Shown: in pieces, positions 11,675 to 23,167 of the stretch
Position numbering within the stretch: position 1 is the stretch's first letter
Layout: every line of letters begins with the position of its first letter
NCBI RefSeq assembly: GCF_025370935.1
Contig: NC_133491.1
Location: 3,521,192 to 3,585,191, forward strand
From: Choristoneura fumiferana
Lineage: Eukaryota > Arthropoda > Insecta > Lepidoptera > Tortricidae
DNA length: 64,000 nucleotides
Direction: 5' to 3'
The notes under the pieces: generated by a model
The model's input: only the letters and a program-made list of their open reading frames with translations
What the model was told of the DNA's origin: nothing
Database searches by the model: none
Translations under genes and position numbers: made by a program

Positions 11675-14600
11675 TACGCTTTCACGTCTAAACCGCTGAA
11701 CCGATTTTGATGAAATTTGGTACAGAGATAGAATAGACCTTGGGAAAGAACATAGGCTACCTTTTATCGCGAAAAAGAGGCTTTAAGGGGTTAAAATAGG
11801 GGATGAAAGTTTATATGGTAGAAGTTCGTCGCTGTCAAAGATAAAACTATGAAACTTGGCATTTAGGCACTTAATAAGAAATAAATCTATATTTGTTTGA
11901 GCTTTTTTGAAATCGACCTGTGAGGGGATGAAATAGGGGATGAAAGTTTATGTGGAAGGTCGTCATTATCGAAGATAAATCGATGAATCTTTATTAAACT
12001 TGCCATTCCGGCACATGAAAAGAGATAAATAGATATTTGTTCGCACGTTTTTTAAAATTCTTCGTGTGAGGGGGTGAAATAGGGGATGAATGTTTATATG
12101 GAAGATCGTCATTGTCGAAGATAAATCGATGGTTCTTTATGAAACTTGGCATTTGGGTACGTGATAAGAGATAAACAGATATTTTTACGCGCGTTTTTAA
12201 AAATTCTTCCTGTGAGGGGGTGAAACAGGGGATGAAACTTTATATGGAAGATCGTCATTGTCGAAGATAATTCGACGGTTCTTTATGTAACTTGGCATTT
12301 GGGCACGTGCTAAGAGATAAATACATATTTGTTCGCGCGTCTTTAAAACTCTTCCTGTGAGGGGTAAAATAGGGGATGAAACTTTATATGGAAGATCGTC
12401 ATTGTCGAAGATAAATCGATGGTTCTTTATGAAACTTGGCATTGGGCTACTTATAAGAAATAAAAAGATATTTTGTTCAAGCGTTTTTGAAAATTTTACC
12501 TGCGAGGGAATGTTAGCAGAGGGGATGATGCAGTGTTAGTAGAGCCTTCTAAGCTCATAGGCAAAATGTACTCAATGTGGGGTCATTTTAGATGGCGTAT
12601 TCACATAGACAGTCAGACATGAAAAATTATGATTTTCAGATTTTTCTTATTAATTGTGCTATAAAAATGCAAAATTCCAAGTTTCTAGGACAGCCGGAAG
12701 TACCCTATAACTTTTTCTGTTAAGGCAATTGGTTTGGAAACACCTTTTTAATGACTGTAGCTTTTGATTGCCTTGACTTAGAGGTTTGATAGACGGACGG
12801 ACGGATAGCAAAGTAATCCTATAAGAGTTCCATTTTTTCCTTTTTAGGTACGGAACCCTAAAAAACATTTGCTCCGGCGCTTTTCAAATTTCAACCTATT
12901 TACTTGAAAATATGGGGATGAAAGTTCTTAAGGAATTCCAAACAAATTACTACATACAAGTATAAGTATATTTATCGGAAATATGTGTAGCTATGCTTAG
13001 TAAAAATGCCGTCTTAATTATAATCCTACCCTCCTAACTTACCATAAAGGACGTAAGGTGTCAAGAGTTCACTATGAAGAATTAGTCCTTTTGTGTTGGC
13101 AGGGTAGAATACACGTCGTATTGCTAAATTGTAGCTACCCGCAAAATATTTATGTTTTACCAAAGAACATCGGGTGGATGGATGGATGGAAGAACAAAAA
13201 CAAATAGTTTATATTTATAGCGATGTATTAAAATAGGTTATTTTCGGTAAACCGTAGAAGTTTCTATGTACTATTATTGGCAGAATAGGTATCCTAAATA
13301 AATTAAATACTTCCCAAAATTACTATTCCACGCGGACGAAGTCGCGGGCAAAAGCTAGTTAATAATAAAGCTATTTTTCGATTTAGGGATCCGTGTGCAA
13401 AATACGAGTGTTAAGCTTCAAAGTTTTAATTTCCATTACAGTCTAATGTCCCGTCTCTCTGCAAGCAAACCAGTGGGCTTAAAAAATCTAAAAAAAGCCA
13501 TAATTATAGTAAACAACAGGGAGGACTTTTGAACGTGTTATGATATTAGTCTTTTCAAGCTCAGTCAATACTGGTAAAAAAGGATTTACTTATTAATTTG
13601 ATAAAGCTTGAAACACTAAAATTTCAATCTGTATAACGAATAAAAAAAAACTATCACGGCTTAGTAGGCTTTACTAGTTAACGCTTAATACTCGATCAAA
13701 ACTTGATATTAAATTATGTACGTATTTGCTGCATATTAATACGGAACCCAACTCTACGTGTGACCCGACACGCACTTGACCGGTTTTTTATACCATTATT
13801 TTATAATCACTCTTAGGGCCTTTGCACACTACGTTTTTACGACGCGCGTTTGTATCGATACAAACACGATACGCACACGAGTTGTAAGGCTGCTCTATGG
13901 AAAGAAGAAATATGCTGACAACGCGCGTCGACGGCGCGTCTTAAAACGCGGTGTGAAAGGCTCTTATTTGGCAATATTGTTCTCCGTACAAGATGACATT
14001 ACTAGATGATAAATGACTGTAGTTGGTAAATCAAAATCGCGACCACTCTTGGCTTGCACCGCTCGCCACTTTCGGTTTCGTCTGCGTTCTATATTTTAAC
14101 AAAACATCTTTATTCCGCGCACGGACTGCTGCCGCCTTGAACTTGGGTTCCTTTATATAGCTAATAAAATATTATAAACTGGAAAGTATCTTGAAGAAAT
14201 TAATTAATACAAGCTGGAATCTAAATATTAGTGACAGGAACCATATGTATGAGGCTTGTCTCTGGGTGAATGAATTTACTTAGTATCAACCGCCAGCATT
14301 ACTCCCTATTCGTTAAATGCATACATACATATTTGTGCGTTGTATAGTTTTTTTTTTCTATGCATATTTTAACGGACTTATAATTAGTACTTGAGTACAC
14401 GTACACGTTTTGAGTAAAAAAAATATAAACCATAAGTGGTCTGACTTAATAACTTGTGAGTTATTTATTCTGTAAGTTTCCCATTGCAATAAAATTTAAA
14501 ACATCAAAAGAAAACTATCACGTTTAAGTAGATTTTTAAGGTAACGACTAATATTGGAGCAAAACCTAATAGTAAATATTTGTCGCATCTTAGTGCGGAA

Positions 14601-17600
14601 CCCACACTGCACGTGGCGCGACACACACTTGACCGGTTCTTACAATTAAAGCACGGAATGCTAAAAAATACTATGCCGTAATTTTGCTAAGATATCCGAT
14701 TATTTATTAGTTACGGCAAGCACATTAGACGTGGGAAGCTGTTTTTTTGGACAATAGCATTTGGTACTTACGTGTTTTGTCAGCATCCGCTTTATTTCCT
14801 TAGTTATTACGTAGTTAACTTTTTAAACGAGCAAGACTTGCGATTGCTTGTTAATCCGAGACAATTGAATTACTTACATTATTTCCTAGTCGGAAATGTA
14901 TGAAGAAACTAATGAGTCGTCAATGTAGGTACCTAATTGTATGAGGCAAATCCCAGCTATAATTTGATCAAGCGCGTTCTTAAACACTTTGCCACGTGAC
15001 AAAGTATCTTACCTGTTCAACATTATCAATAACAAATAATAACTAAGGAATCATCGATTGACAGCGATCGTTCATCCACCATTGTTTACTTCTGATATTT
15101 CGTTTTTTAGTTTTTTTTTTATCGTACAACGACAAAGCCAGACGAGTTGTTTTTCTATCTGCGGGTTGCGCCCCCCCGGAGGGTCGCGGATGCCCCTGAA
15201 GGAGGTCGCAATATCTTTAAAATACTCTCAATGTTCAATGTTTGTATTATCAATGAATAATTATATAAGTGGAGGTAAGCAGGGGGTCGCCAAATATTTT
15301 TCAAACCAAGGGGAGCCGCGTCCTGACAAAGTTTGAAAAACATCTACACGCTGCCAAATGGTCATCCGATGGACAGAGCCGTATTAAAAAAATGAAATAA
15401 AGCAAGTGTGGAGATCTAGATGAGAGGCCTTTGCCAAGCAGTAGGACACTATATCAGGCTAGTTAAAATAAACTAAAGCATAATTTCATTGATGGCTTCC
15501 GTGCACGTCTGCTAACTAGTACATCAAACGATGACCTAAGTGGAACACCTGAGGCCACGCTTGACCGGTCCCGCGGCACCGGCGCCGGCGCCGTACCATT
15601 TGTCGTTGCGTCACCGGGTCGTTGAACCGCCTTGCCTTGTTGCGCTGCGAAAAGTAGGCTGTTGATATAGTATTGCTATTGCTACTGTAAAATTTGAATA
15701 GGGCAGTAATTTTACTAAGTGGGAAGGGCATTGAAAGGCCGTTACGAGCAAACTGCATTCCAATTCCAACTGCAACGTGCTAACTTTAACATTTAGCTAT
15801 GGTAGTCTAGTTATATTTGTAGGGGTATGATAACATTATTATAGGAAACTGATAGCGGTTGAAACGCTAGTAGAGTCGGACTATCTCATACATTGCAGTT
15901 CCATTGCAGTCGGCAGTTACGGGTAAGTACGTTGCAGTCCACTTGTGACGACGGCTCGTAGGTGCTTAGCACGATGACTTGTTGTGGTCTGTATGATATT
16001 GTAATCTTATTTTAAACCATCAATTTTAGGTCAACCCTACTATATTAGAGTTCACTTATAGTGAAGCAAACAAACAAAACGCACTACGACCGAATGTGCG
16101 AATTACCAAGTGAAGTTAAGAAAAAGATGTGATACAGTTATACGAGAGTTAACATATTTATGGTCTCCATTCACGTCATATTTACATTAAATTCATTAGT
16201 TAGTAGTTATTAAATTATAAAACTCATTAAGTATACATTCTAGTTACAACAATAGTTTAGCAAAGTATTCAGTTTATTGACAAAGGCTTCTGCAAAGTAA
16301 CACCTCATTTTACAAGTTACCATTTGGAACCACACTTGGGTACTTAACGCAAAAAATAGTGAGAAATATTTGACTGACACACTTCTGACACAAATTAATC
16401 ACATATTCAATTCATTAGGTGTTTAATACCAATGTATCGTGGACTCGTGCCAATGTCGATCTCTACGCTCATCTTTTATTTTCCAATTTCATTGACAATA
16501 GAGATTTAGACTTTATGTTCGATAATGTTAAGTCTTTATTTAAACGTCAATTAGCTGTAATTTATGCCTTTTTGTTCATTGACGCAATATTGATGTTATT
16601 TTAATGAATAGTATAATTTTAATTTCGTAACGTTTTTGGTGCGCGGCCAGATGCTCGTCAAATATCCGTAGTTGCCTATTTATTTAGTAAATAGTATTTA
16701 CATTGCCGACTCCACATTACAAGCTTTTTATTTATTATTATTTATGTAACTTGCAATGTACGGTTGCAATGTAATGTGCGGGTCAAATCTTGCAAGTTGA
16801 ATTCGCCCCACTTTCGGTGGTCGGATTGACTTGAAATTTGACATACTTATGTAAATCTGGGACTACTGGGACATTGCATTAATCTGGCAGTGACATCCTG
16901 GTAGTCCAGGCAGGATCGTCTCTGCAGGGCGGAACTCCTCAACGGTTTATGGCATCGACTTGAATTTTGGTACGGAAATGTAGTTTGGAGGACAATGCAA
17001 GCACAGTCAAAAAAGTAGTCTGACAAAAAACTTGTATTAAAAATGTTTTCATTTTTCTAACTTTTTCAATATTCTTACATTAAGTAGTTCAATGATTGCA
17101 TCTATAGTTTGTAGTTTTTCCATAATAAGTTCTTTATGACATTGACACAAGATTGATTTTTACTTAGCCTGTATAAAAGCTTTTTCACTACATCTATACC
17201 TTAAAAATAGCACTTATATTTAAAATTATTATATAAAATATTATAAAAAAACTATTATAAAACCGTTTTCATCTTGTACGAATATATAAGATAGTTATCC
17301 ATATAAATTCTGTTTTATAAATAAAAAACAATTTTATACACTTTATAATATATATAAGCTAAAACATGAGACTTTGTTAGCTTGAACTCGCGATTGATAA
17401 AGTTCATTTAAAAAGCAGATTTACACTACATTTACGTGGTTTACCTCAAATAACGTTTTTTTAATAACGGTTCAATGCCCTGTCGACCGGTCTTGGTTAT
17501 TTATACCTATGTTCTGATCGCATGCCGTACTCTCATAAATATATGTAATGTTCTGCAACATATTGTGTACCGTTATAGCCTAAATCGTATGGTTTGCTGT

Positions 17601-20600
17601 TATTTGTTAGTATTTGATGTGATTCACGAGTTTCTTTTTTAATTTCTCAAAAATATGAAACCCAGCTTTAAATGTTTCTGTTGGTTGATTTGTGTTCTCG
17701 TTTTAGTAAATAAAGCCGCTATTTGACGCCACTAATGATTGTCTTATAGACAAAGACGCGTACTACAGAAAGTTAGTAGTATCTATGTAAGTGACAGTTG
17801 AAGAAACAACTGATCGTAGTTTTGGCGCCTAAAGTGGAAAGAGATTAATATATGACCTTTATTAAAAAAAAACACATCTAAAAAGCCTCACTAATATTAT
17901 CAATTTTAATGCGAAAGTGAGTTTGTTTGGTTTTACCACTTTCACGTCTAAACTTCTGAACCGATGGCCATGAAATTTTGCAAACATCATATTGGTAGAC
18001 CTGAATAAATAATCATCAAATTTCCCGAAAAAATTAGTTGTACCTGAAGGCTCGTGATAGATGAACTCCTAATAGAATAGAATAGAATAGATTTACTTGG
18101 TGTTAAAAAAGTTTGTACATGAAATCTTAATCTAAATATTACAGTAGTTAACAAAGCACCAAAATGGATGCCACTCAGCAAATGTCGATGTCTGAATTTC
18201 TTCAGTTATGGCGCTGGTTTTCAGGGCAACCAAGAATATAACAGAATAATTATATAGGTAAAGCTAGACTTAATTAAACATGTGGAGAGATGTCACAGGT
18301 AAATTAAAAGCGCAACAAAAAAGTAGCAACTAGGTATTATACAGATAAATCAGGGTTCCAACGTCACGCAACGTCATGCAAAGTGCAAGATTTGCCATGA
18401 ATAAAGTGAACGAATGCCTAAAGCTCAGTGGGTGCCCACGTCGGCTTATGTATTGGAAATTTGAAGGTCAATTAAATACCCTTTGCAGACAACAGCTAGT
18501 AATTTATGTACCATTATTGATTAAAGTTATAATGAATTACATTGCGTTTTCCTTCGTACATTGGTTCGTATACAGCTGAATGGAACAATGAATGTTTTAT
18601 TGACACGAAAATTATTTCAATTCCAGCTGCAGAGGTGCTAAGGTCGCAAAGGCAGCTGGTCCGATGTCGTCCGCTGCAAGAAGCCACCCTAGAGTCCAGG
18701 AACAAGGCCAAGAAGTGTGCAGAGTTCCTCCAGCCTTACAGGTCGGTAATGTACAATCGTGCTCAAAATTAGCTGAACACTGATGTAGCCACTAAAGTTC
18801 AGCGACCTTGTGTCCCGAGAGTCAGTAATTTTCATTAACATGACCATATACAGTCAATGTGTTCCGCCAACGTAAGTGGTTGTAGTGATCGAGTAAGATT
18901 TTGATAGTCAAATAGTCAAATTCCATCTAATTCTAGTAATCAGGCTGACTTTAAACTTGAACCTATGTGCGGATATTTAGGTGATTAAGATGACAATTAG
19001 AGCTTGGAAAGGGTGAGGCTGTTGCATAGACATTTTGCAGAACATGTACCCTGACATTTAATGGTAGTTTTTACAGATCTTTATCTATAAGTGGACATAT
19101 AGAAGATATAGAAAAACTAATAGTATAGCCCTCTTGATCTGAGAGGAGGCCTGTGCCCAGCAGTGGGACGTATATAGGCTGAGATGATGATGATGATGAT
19201 GATGATTAAATTCGCCGTAAATAAACGGAAAAAATGTGGTAGGGGTATTAAAATAGATTGTTTTGTAACAATATGGGTATCATAGTCAGGTTCTCTAACT
19301 ACCTATTATCGATCATTTTAGAGCTGGTCACGATTTTGTTTTGTTGTATTTCCAGACAACGCCCTGAGACGTGCACGGCGCTGGCGCGGCGGCTCGTGTC
19401 GGGTGCGCTCGGAGTCCGTCTCAGCACGGCGCGGCAGGAGCGCGCCGAGGAGAGACGACTCATCACCCTGGCGAGAGGTACAAGCCTAAAAATGATGAGC
19501 AGAGCCGGAGTTTCGTGGCGCTCTTGACCTGTCATAGTGACTTCTCACTTATCAATTTCGGATATTCAATATCGATACACAACATATTGAGAAAGATTAA
19601 AAGTAGAGGTCAACAATAGGCGGTTTTATCGTTAAAGAGCATCTCTTCCAGTTGACTTTTGGGCAGTTGAAAATGTGAAATAGACTATATTATGAAGGGT
19701 TCACGGAAAGAACATGCCTAGTCACCTTTTTTTAAGATTGAGATTTTTATCTCAAAATGTAGAGCTCGCAAAGTACTATGACTTTAAAATATATATATTT
19801 TTTCGACGACCAGATGGCCTAGTGGTTAGAGAACCTGACTACGAAGCTTGAGGTCCCGGGTTCGATTCCCGTGTCGGGGCAGATATTTGTATGAAAAAAT
19901 ACGAATGTTTGTTCTCGGGTCTTGGGTGTTTTCTATGTATTTAAGTATGTATCTATCTATATAATTATATTTATCCGTTGCTTAGTACCCATAACACAAG
20001 CTTTGCTAAGCTTACTTTGGGACTAGGTCAATTGGTGTGAATTGTTCCGTGATATTTTATTTATTTATTTATTTTCACTTTTAAATAAACCGCTATAACT
20101 CAATATGTTGCTTAAGTGACAAGATACGTTCTTTCCGTGGGCTCTTCTTTTGCATCATGCAATGAAAACAATTAATAGTAAATTAATTTCTAATTTAATA
20201 ATTCAATTTCATATTCAAAGTCTGTTGTAGTGCTAATAAGTGTTCCATTAGTGTTTCTACGATTATTATTTTACGATAATAACCCCCTGTTTCACCATCC
20301 ACTGATTAAATTTATTTGATGGATAAAATGTGTTGCCGCCTCTGTTTGTTTTGTTCGAATAGACGGAGACGGCATCACATTTATCCGTCAAATAAAATTA
20401 ATCTTTCGGTGGTGAAACAGTTGATTTTGCCATAAAAACCGCAAGGTGTAACACGCTGGCTCCGTCTCTCCGGTGCAGGACGCGGGGTATGCCTACTGAT
20501 GTGCCAAAGGAAACTTTCCAATATTGCGGAATTGTTCATATAGGAAAATTTCGGAAAATTCTCACAATTTTGTATGAGGATTGAAACTTTCAGTTTCTTA

Positions 20601-21575
20601 AATTAAAATTTCCTACATTTCTTGTGAAAAATTCCAGAAATTTCCGAGAACTTTTCCAACTTTTTTGGAAACTATCTGCAACTTGCACATCTGTAGGTAT
20701 GCCACATTGAGCGCCATAGAAATGAACATAAGATACAAATAAAATGCGGTTCGTCGTGCACCGCAGCCACAATACAAGTAGGCAGTAGTTGATTGACTGT
20801 TATTTAGTTCCGTGCCTTCGCAATTCCGCTCCGCATTACTTTCTTGCTCCGCTCCGCTATCTTGCTCCGCTTCTATGGACAGACAATCCGTATCTCCACT
20901 CCGCATAACCACATCGCTCAGGCAGGCAGTAAGCAGCCCCTAAGGCTGCGTTTCCACCAGAGCTGTGCGAAGATGTGTCGCGATGAATGTGTTTTTCATA
21001 AAAAGCCGTGGTGACCTAGTGGTTTGACCTATCGCCTCTGAAGCAGAGGATCGTGGGTTCAAACCGCGGCTCGCACCTCTTGAGTTTTTTGAAATTCATG
21101 TGCGGAATTACAGTTGCAATTTATCACGAGCTTTACGGTGAAGGAAAACATCGTGAGGAAACCTGCGAAGCAATTCAATGGTGTGTGTGAAGTTCCCAAT
21201 CCGCACTGGGCCGCGTGGGAACTACGGCCCAAGCCCTCTCATTCTGAGAAAAACAAACGCACGAGTTTTGTTACAAAATCTTTTTTTTTATATAAAAAAT
21301 AGGCTTACGTTTGACCTCAATCTCGCTGGATGGAAGGCGAAGATGAGTCCTATGATGGTACACGTTTGCGTAGAAGGTGTCTGTTCACTTTGACCTTAAA
21401 GATGTCCAGATTATAGCGTTCCGGAAAAACTGACCTCGGCAGAGAGTTCCACTTCACTTACTGCTAAATTAACGATCTTCATTTTCAACTTCCAGAAAAG
21501 AAGCGACAAGCGGCTCTGCACAAGGAGGCAGCGTGGGACGGCTCACTCGCCAACCAGTCCGTCGCTGACACTTGA
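6047..21575 (+). CDS. R3HCC1L-like gene (spliced, 5' exon not found)
   Basis: Four exons (6047-7137, 18627-18741, 19356-19477, 21496-21575) join in frame, with phases matching at all three junctions, to give 468 residues and a TGA stop. In order the protein has a basic N-terminal motif RRPDRAVYVPRALRH near residues 7-21, which resembles the exon-junction-complex-binding motif described for vertebrate R3HCC1L and UPF3; a long low-complexity Pro- then Glu/Lys-rich stretch; a conserved-looking DWDAVFDDSGECLDPSLLEE; an RRM-like fold (HVVEVYDFPSEF ... THALIVFSSAKIAAEV); and a charged helical C terminus (KAKKCAEFLQPYRQRPETC). Family knowledge suggests a nuclear or RNA-associated protein; no R3H domain is visible. 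The first bases come from an upstream exon I could not place, so the true start is unknown. The first intron is about 11.5 kb and full of transposons. Confidence 0.85.
7200..8055. other. Intron sequence, no gene seen
   Basis: First part of the large R3HCC1L intron, single-copy in this window. The segment near 7333-7375 (TTGAATTTTGGTACGGA...) resembles 16963-17000, so it is repeat-derived. Confidence 0.5.
8056..8253 (+). mobile_element. Short Helitron-like element at duplication edge (A)
   Basis: Starts TCCCTACTTATATATT, contains ATAAATGCGAAAGTAACTCTG and CACTGAACCGATTTTGATGA-like sequence, and ends GCGGGCATAGGCTAG, flanked by A and T. 198 bp, non-autonomous. Copy A has lost about 25 bp of the GC-rich 3' part that copy B keeps. 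Confidence 0.7.
10496..10651 (-). mobile_element. 156-bp retroposon-like insert, copy A only
   Basis: Absent from copy B, where GCGTTATAAC runs directly into ACAATTAAAAC (near 49238-49255). In A the insert lies between TTATAAC copies (10489-10495 and 10645-10651), a 7-bp target duplication. The (TTA)n at its left end would be a short 3' tail on the minus strand, suggesting a 5'-truncated LINE or SINE. Confidence 0.55.
11607..13358 (+). mobile_element. Helitron, non-autonomous, copy A only
   Basis: 1752 bp. It begins TCCATACTAATATTATAAAT and ends GGGCAAAAGCTAG, with a short GAC-GAA-GTC hairpin with CGC/GCG arms about 12 bp before the end. Copy B keeps the empty site (GAGCA|TTAATAAT at 51232/51233), so the element went in exactly between A and T with no target duplication, which is the Helitron signature. 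It has no Rep/helicase frame, so it must be mobilised in trans. The interior holds tandem repeats (11790-12530) and pieces of another repeat (AGGTACGGAACCCTAAAAAA near 12845). Confidence 0.9.
11790..12530 (+). repeat. Tandem repeat inside Helitron, about 145-bp unit
   Basis: About five diverged units, each with GGGGATGAAA...TTTATATGGAAGATCGTC, then CGAAGATAAATCGATGG and GAAACTTGGCATTTGGGCAC. Starts of GATGAAA motifs lie near 11803, 11938, 12085, 12231 and 12376, giving a spacing of roughly 130-147 bp. Confidence 0.8.
13816..13963. mobile_element. PIF/Harbinger-like MITE (copy A)
   Basis: TIRs GGGCCTTTGCACACTACG / CGCGGTGTGAAAGGCTC, flanked on both sides by TTA (13813-13815, 13964-13966). A 3-bp TWA duplication with GGGCC-type ends is characteristic of PIF/Harbinger. 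148 bp; its allele-like partner is at 51709-51857. Confidence 0.75.
14000..15149. other. Intron sequence, no gene seen
   Basis: Large R3HCC1L intron. It includes repeat pieces ending CACACACTTGACCGGTT (14610-14640), also seen at 13755-13785. No coding evidence. Confidence 0.5.
15150..15345. mobile_element. Possible hAT-derived relic (copy A)
   Basis: GC-rich stretch in AT-rich intron with GGGTCGCCAAATATTTTTC and GACAAAGTTTGAAAAACATC, resembling the ends of decayed hAT elements. No intact TIR pair or target duplication seen, so the class is uncertain. Partner at about 52975-53165. Confidence 0.35.
16725..18357. other. Copy-A-specific intron segment (about 1.6 kb)
   Basis: Between shared flanks CATTACAAGCTTTTTA and TTCCAACGTCACGCAACG, copy A has about 1.6 kb where B has about 180 bp of different sequence (54562-54742). 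It contains a repeat at 16740-17000, a decayed Helitron-like piece at 17887-18010 (AATGCGAAAGTGAGTTTG, CTGAACCGATGGCCATG) and an (AATAG)n run near 18070. No gene seen. Confidence 0.6.
18627..18741 (+). CDS. R3HCC1L-like, second recognised exon (copy A)
   Basis: Acceptor TTTCAATTCCAG, donor ACAG|GTCGGT (not a strong donor). It enters in phase 1 (G + CT = Ala) and encodes the end of the RRM-like fold and SRNKAKKCAEFLQPY. 115 bp. The copy at 55013-55127 looks identical. Confidence 0.85.
19133..19206 (+). mobile_element. SINE 3' tail fragment (copy A)
   Basis: GAGAGGAGGCCTGTGCCCAG, then AGTGGGACGTATATAGGCTG and (GATGAT)n: the 3' end of the SINE family whose complete copy is at 41778. Partner at about 55509-55575 is shorter. 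Confidence 0.7.
19356..19477 (+). CDS. R3HCC1L-like, third recognised exon (copy A)
   Basis: Acceptor GTTGTATTTCCAG, donor GAGAG|GTACAAG. 122 bp encoding the Arg-rich helical segment RPETCTALARRLVSGALG and ERAEERRLITLAR. It is GC-rich against its flanks, as expected for coding sequence. The copy at 55725-55846 looks identical. Confidence 0.85.
19691..20149. mobile_element. MITE interrupted by a SINE (copy A)
   Basis: Left end TATGAAGGGTTCACGGAAAG, right end GTTCTTTCCGTGGGCTCTTC, matching the uninterrupted sibling at 49959-50214. A tRNA-derived SINE sits inside at 19804-20083. Partner at 56061-56505. Confidence 0.75.
19804..20083 (+). mobile_element. tRNA-derived SINE nested in MITE (copy A)
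   Basis: tRNA-like head with GGCCTAGTGGTTAGAGAACC (A-box region) and GGTTCGATTCCCG (B box, about 19859-19871), then a body with TTGGGTGTTTTCTATG and GACTAGGTCAATTGGTGTGA, and a (TTTA)n tail. A different family from the GATGAT-tailed SINE. Partner 56175-56432 has small deletions through the B box. Confidence 0.85.
20287..20420. mobile_element. MITE with CTGTTTCACC ends (copy A)
   Basis: TIRs CTGTTTCACCATCCACTGAT / ATCTTTCGGTGGTGAAACAG plus internal pairing of TTTGATGGATAAA with TTTATCCGTCAAA. 134 bp, no coding. Partner 56641-56773. Confidence 0.7.
21005..21245 (+). mobile_element. tRNA-derived SINE (copy A)
   Basis: GTGACCTAGTGGTTTGACC and B-box GGGTTCAAACCGC, then the body shared with 625-856 and 41778-42075; the 3' end stops near CCCTCTCATTCTGAG without the tail. 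It lies in the last R3HCC1L intron. Confidence 0.8.
21496..21575 (+). CDS. R3HCC1L-like, last coding exon (copy A)
   Basis: Acceptor TTTTCAACTTCCAG; encodes EKKRQAALHKEAAWDGSLAN, then QSVADT and TGA at 21573-21575. The stop is followed at once by a strong donor-like G|GTAATAG, so a 3' UTR intron is possible. No clear poly(A) site was identified. Confidence 0.8.
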
Positions 21576-21744
21576 GGTAATAGTGCACTTGCGAGCGTGC
21601 CCAGTCCGGCGCTCCATACGATGTTGTGATTTAGGGTCCGCCACATCTAGCGACGCGGAATATTCTTAAGCCGACCAAAGAACGTTTTATGTAAGCGTAG
21701 TTTCGCTTCGGCCGAGCCGATCGACGTCTTCGCTCTTTCGGTTT

Positions 21745-22001
21745 TTGATCGGCTAAAGCCGATTCCACACACAGATTGGCGCGGACGTGTGTTGGAGGGT
21801 CGCAAGTATTGCGATGAGGCCTGGCTCAGGGCACTTGCTGAAAAGAGACAGAAACGACACCAAGGCGGTTCTGCACCAACATCCGCAGATTTCTCTTGTC
21901 TGGCCTGTGGGCGAACATGTCGCTCTCGCATCGGTCTGGTCAGTCACCAAAGACGTTGTGCACAGGCGCCACGCCAAAATTCGTCTGGAACAGACGCGTA
22001 G
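21745..22001 (+). mobile_element. LINE ORF2 C-terminal relic (copy A)
   Basis: The frame around 21789-22001 encodes RKYCDEAWLRALAEKRQKRH and CLACGRTCRSRIGLVSHQRR, a C-terminal zinc-finger-like motif (C-x2-C ... H) common at the ends of non-LTR retrotransposon polyproteins, followed by TGATGATGATG. No reverse transcriptase remains upstream. It lies just downstream of the R3HCC1L stop and may form part of its 3' UTR. Confidence 0.55.
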
Positions 22002-23167
22002 GCCTGATGATGATGAAAGCCGATTCCGCGTCAATAGGTTTGGGTGCTGTCATTGAGTGCGAGGTTGACTATTCGAGCATTTTGACCGGATCAGTTGATT
22101 GTGACTAAGTAGTTAATGAACTAAAATAATTTCTTTGCTCACCCGCGACCTTATGATTGCTAAGTTTTTGCAAGATATGCGTGTTCATGCAGTTCCTCCA
22201 CCTCCACACTGTAAGAACACACACAAATCACACAAACCCATCTATCACCACTACCACACTACACGTCACGTTTCGAACTTAAGAGAACTCATCTTCAGAG
22301 CAACACAACCGTACACTGAAACTGTAACTGGTAGCATGGTTAAATTTGCTCATGTGTTCAAATGCGATGGTAGGGCGTAGAGACGTTTATTGGGAAGGAC
22401 AAGTTGCAAGAATTTTGCTCACGCTAGATTTAGCATCGTTATTGTCTTTAGTTTACTAATTTAATACCCTTTAATATTTCTTGAAATAATTGTGTTTCTA
22501 TTCAAGCTATTTGTATTCTAATTGTCTCATAATGTCCGTGGCCTAGTGCAATAGCTATGAAGAATATATTATCTAATGCGACACTTATCTTGAAGAAAAT
22601 CTTTGCTGTTTAAGGTTAAAATTATATTTATATTTATTAATCTAAATGCCTTGCCTTTTCTCATTAATTGCTTTACTAATTTTATTCTTTTCATGCTTTC
22701 GACGACAATACAACTAAGTAACATCTCGCTTTAACGGAAAATTAAATATTTTTTTAAGCTGACTGCACTACTTGTTGACTGTATTTGCATTGTCATTAAA
22801 TCAAACTATGCGTGTCAACAGAAAGTTTGACAAATTTGCAAGATTTAGGAAGAAGTTAAAAGAAGTTAAAAAATTAACATGCCAAGATAAATGAAAGCTT
22901 GTAAAAACTTGAAATTTCGCAGCACCTTCAAAAGCGAAAGACGTATAGTTGAAGCGAGAAAGTTTTCCTATGTCAAAGTCTTTATGACATTGACATCAGA
23001 TTGATTTTTACTTGGCCTGTGTAAAATCGTTTTTTAAATTGAGAAATCAAGACTTATTTGCTTATTTCAAAGCTCGGTCAGTTACCAAGTTGTTTTAATT
23101 GTTGGGCGAAGTTACTTACTTAACAAAAGTCCCAAAACTATAATCAAGCTGTGATTTCTCATTACAG
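22002..23167. other. 3' flank, no supported gene
   Basis: 22150-22380 reads like repeat sequence (CACGTTTCGAACTTAAGAGA, CATCTTCAGAGCAACAC); its 81-residue open frame is low in complexity and unrecognised. 22960-23030 shares a segment with 17120-17170. Otherwise AT-rich. Confidence 0.5.

Noticed and set aside
15516..15758. Minus-strand 80-residue frame in a GC-rich patch (partner near 53340-53580)
   Set aside because: No start context, splice signals or recognisable domain; the GC-rich (GGCGCC)n patch explains the open frame.
19859..19871. Functional tRNA genes at the B-box sequences (also 3991, 21005, 41778)
   Set aside because: tRNA-like heads continue into SINE bodies with tails, and no complete cloverleaf is evident.
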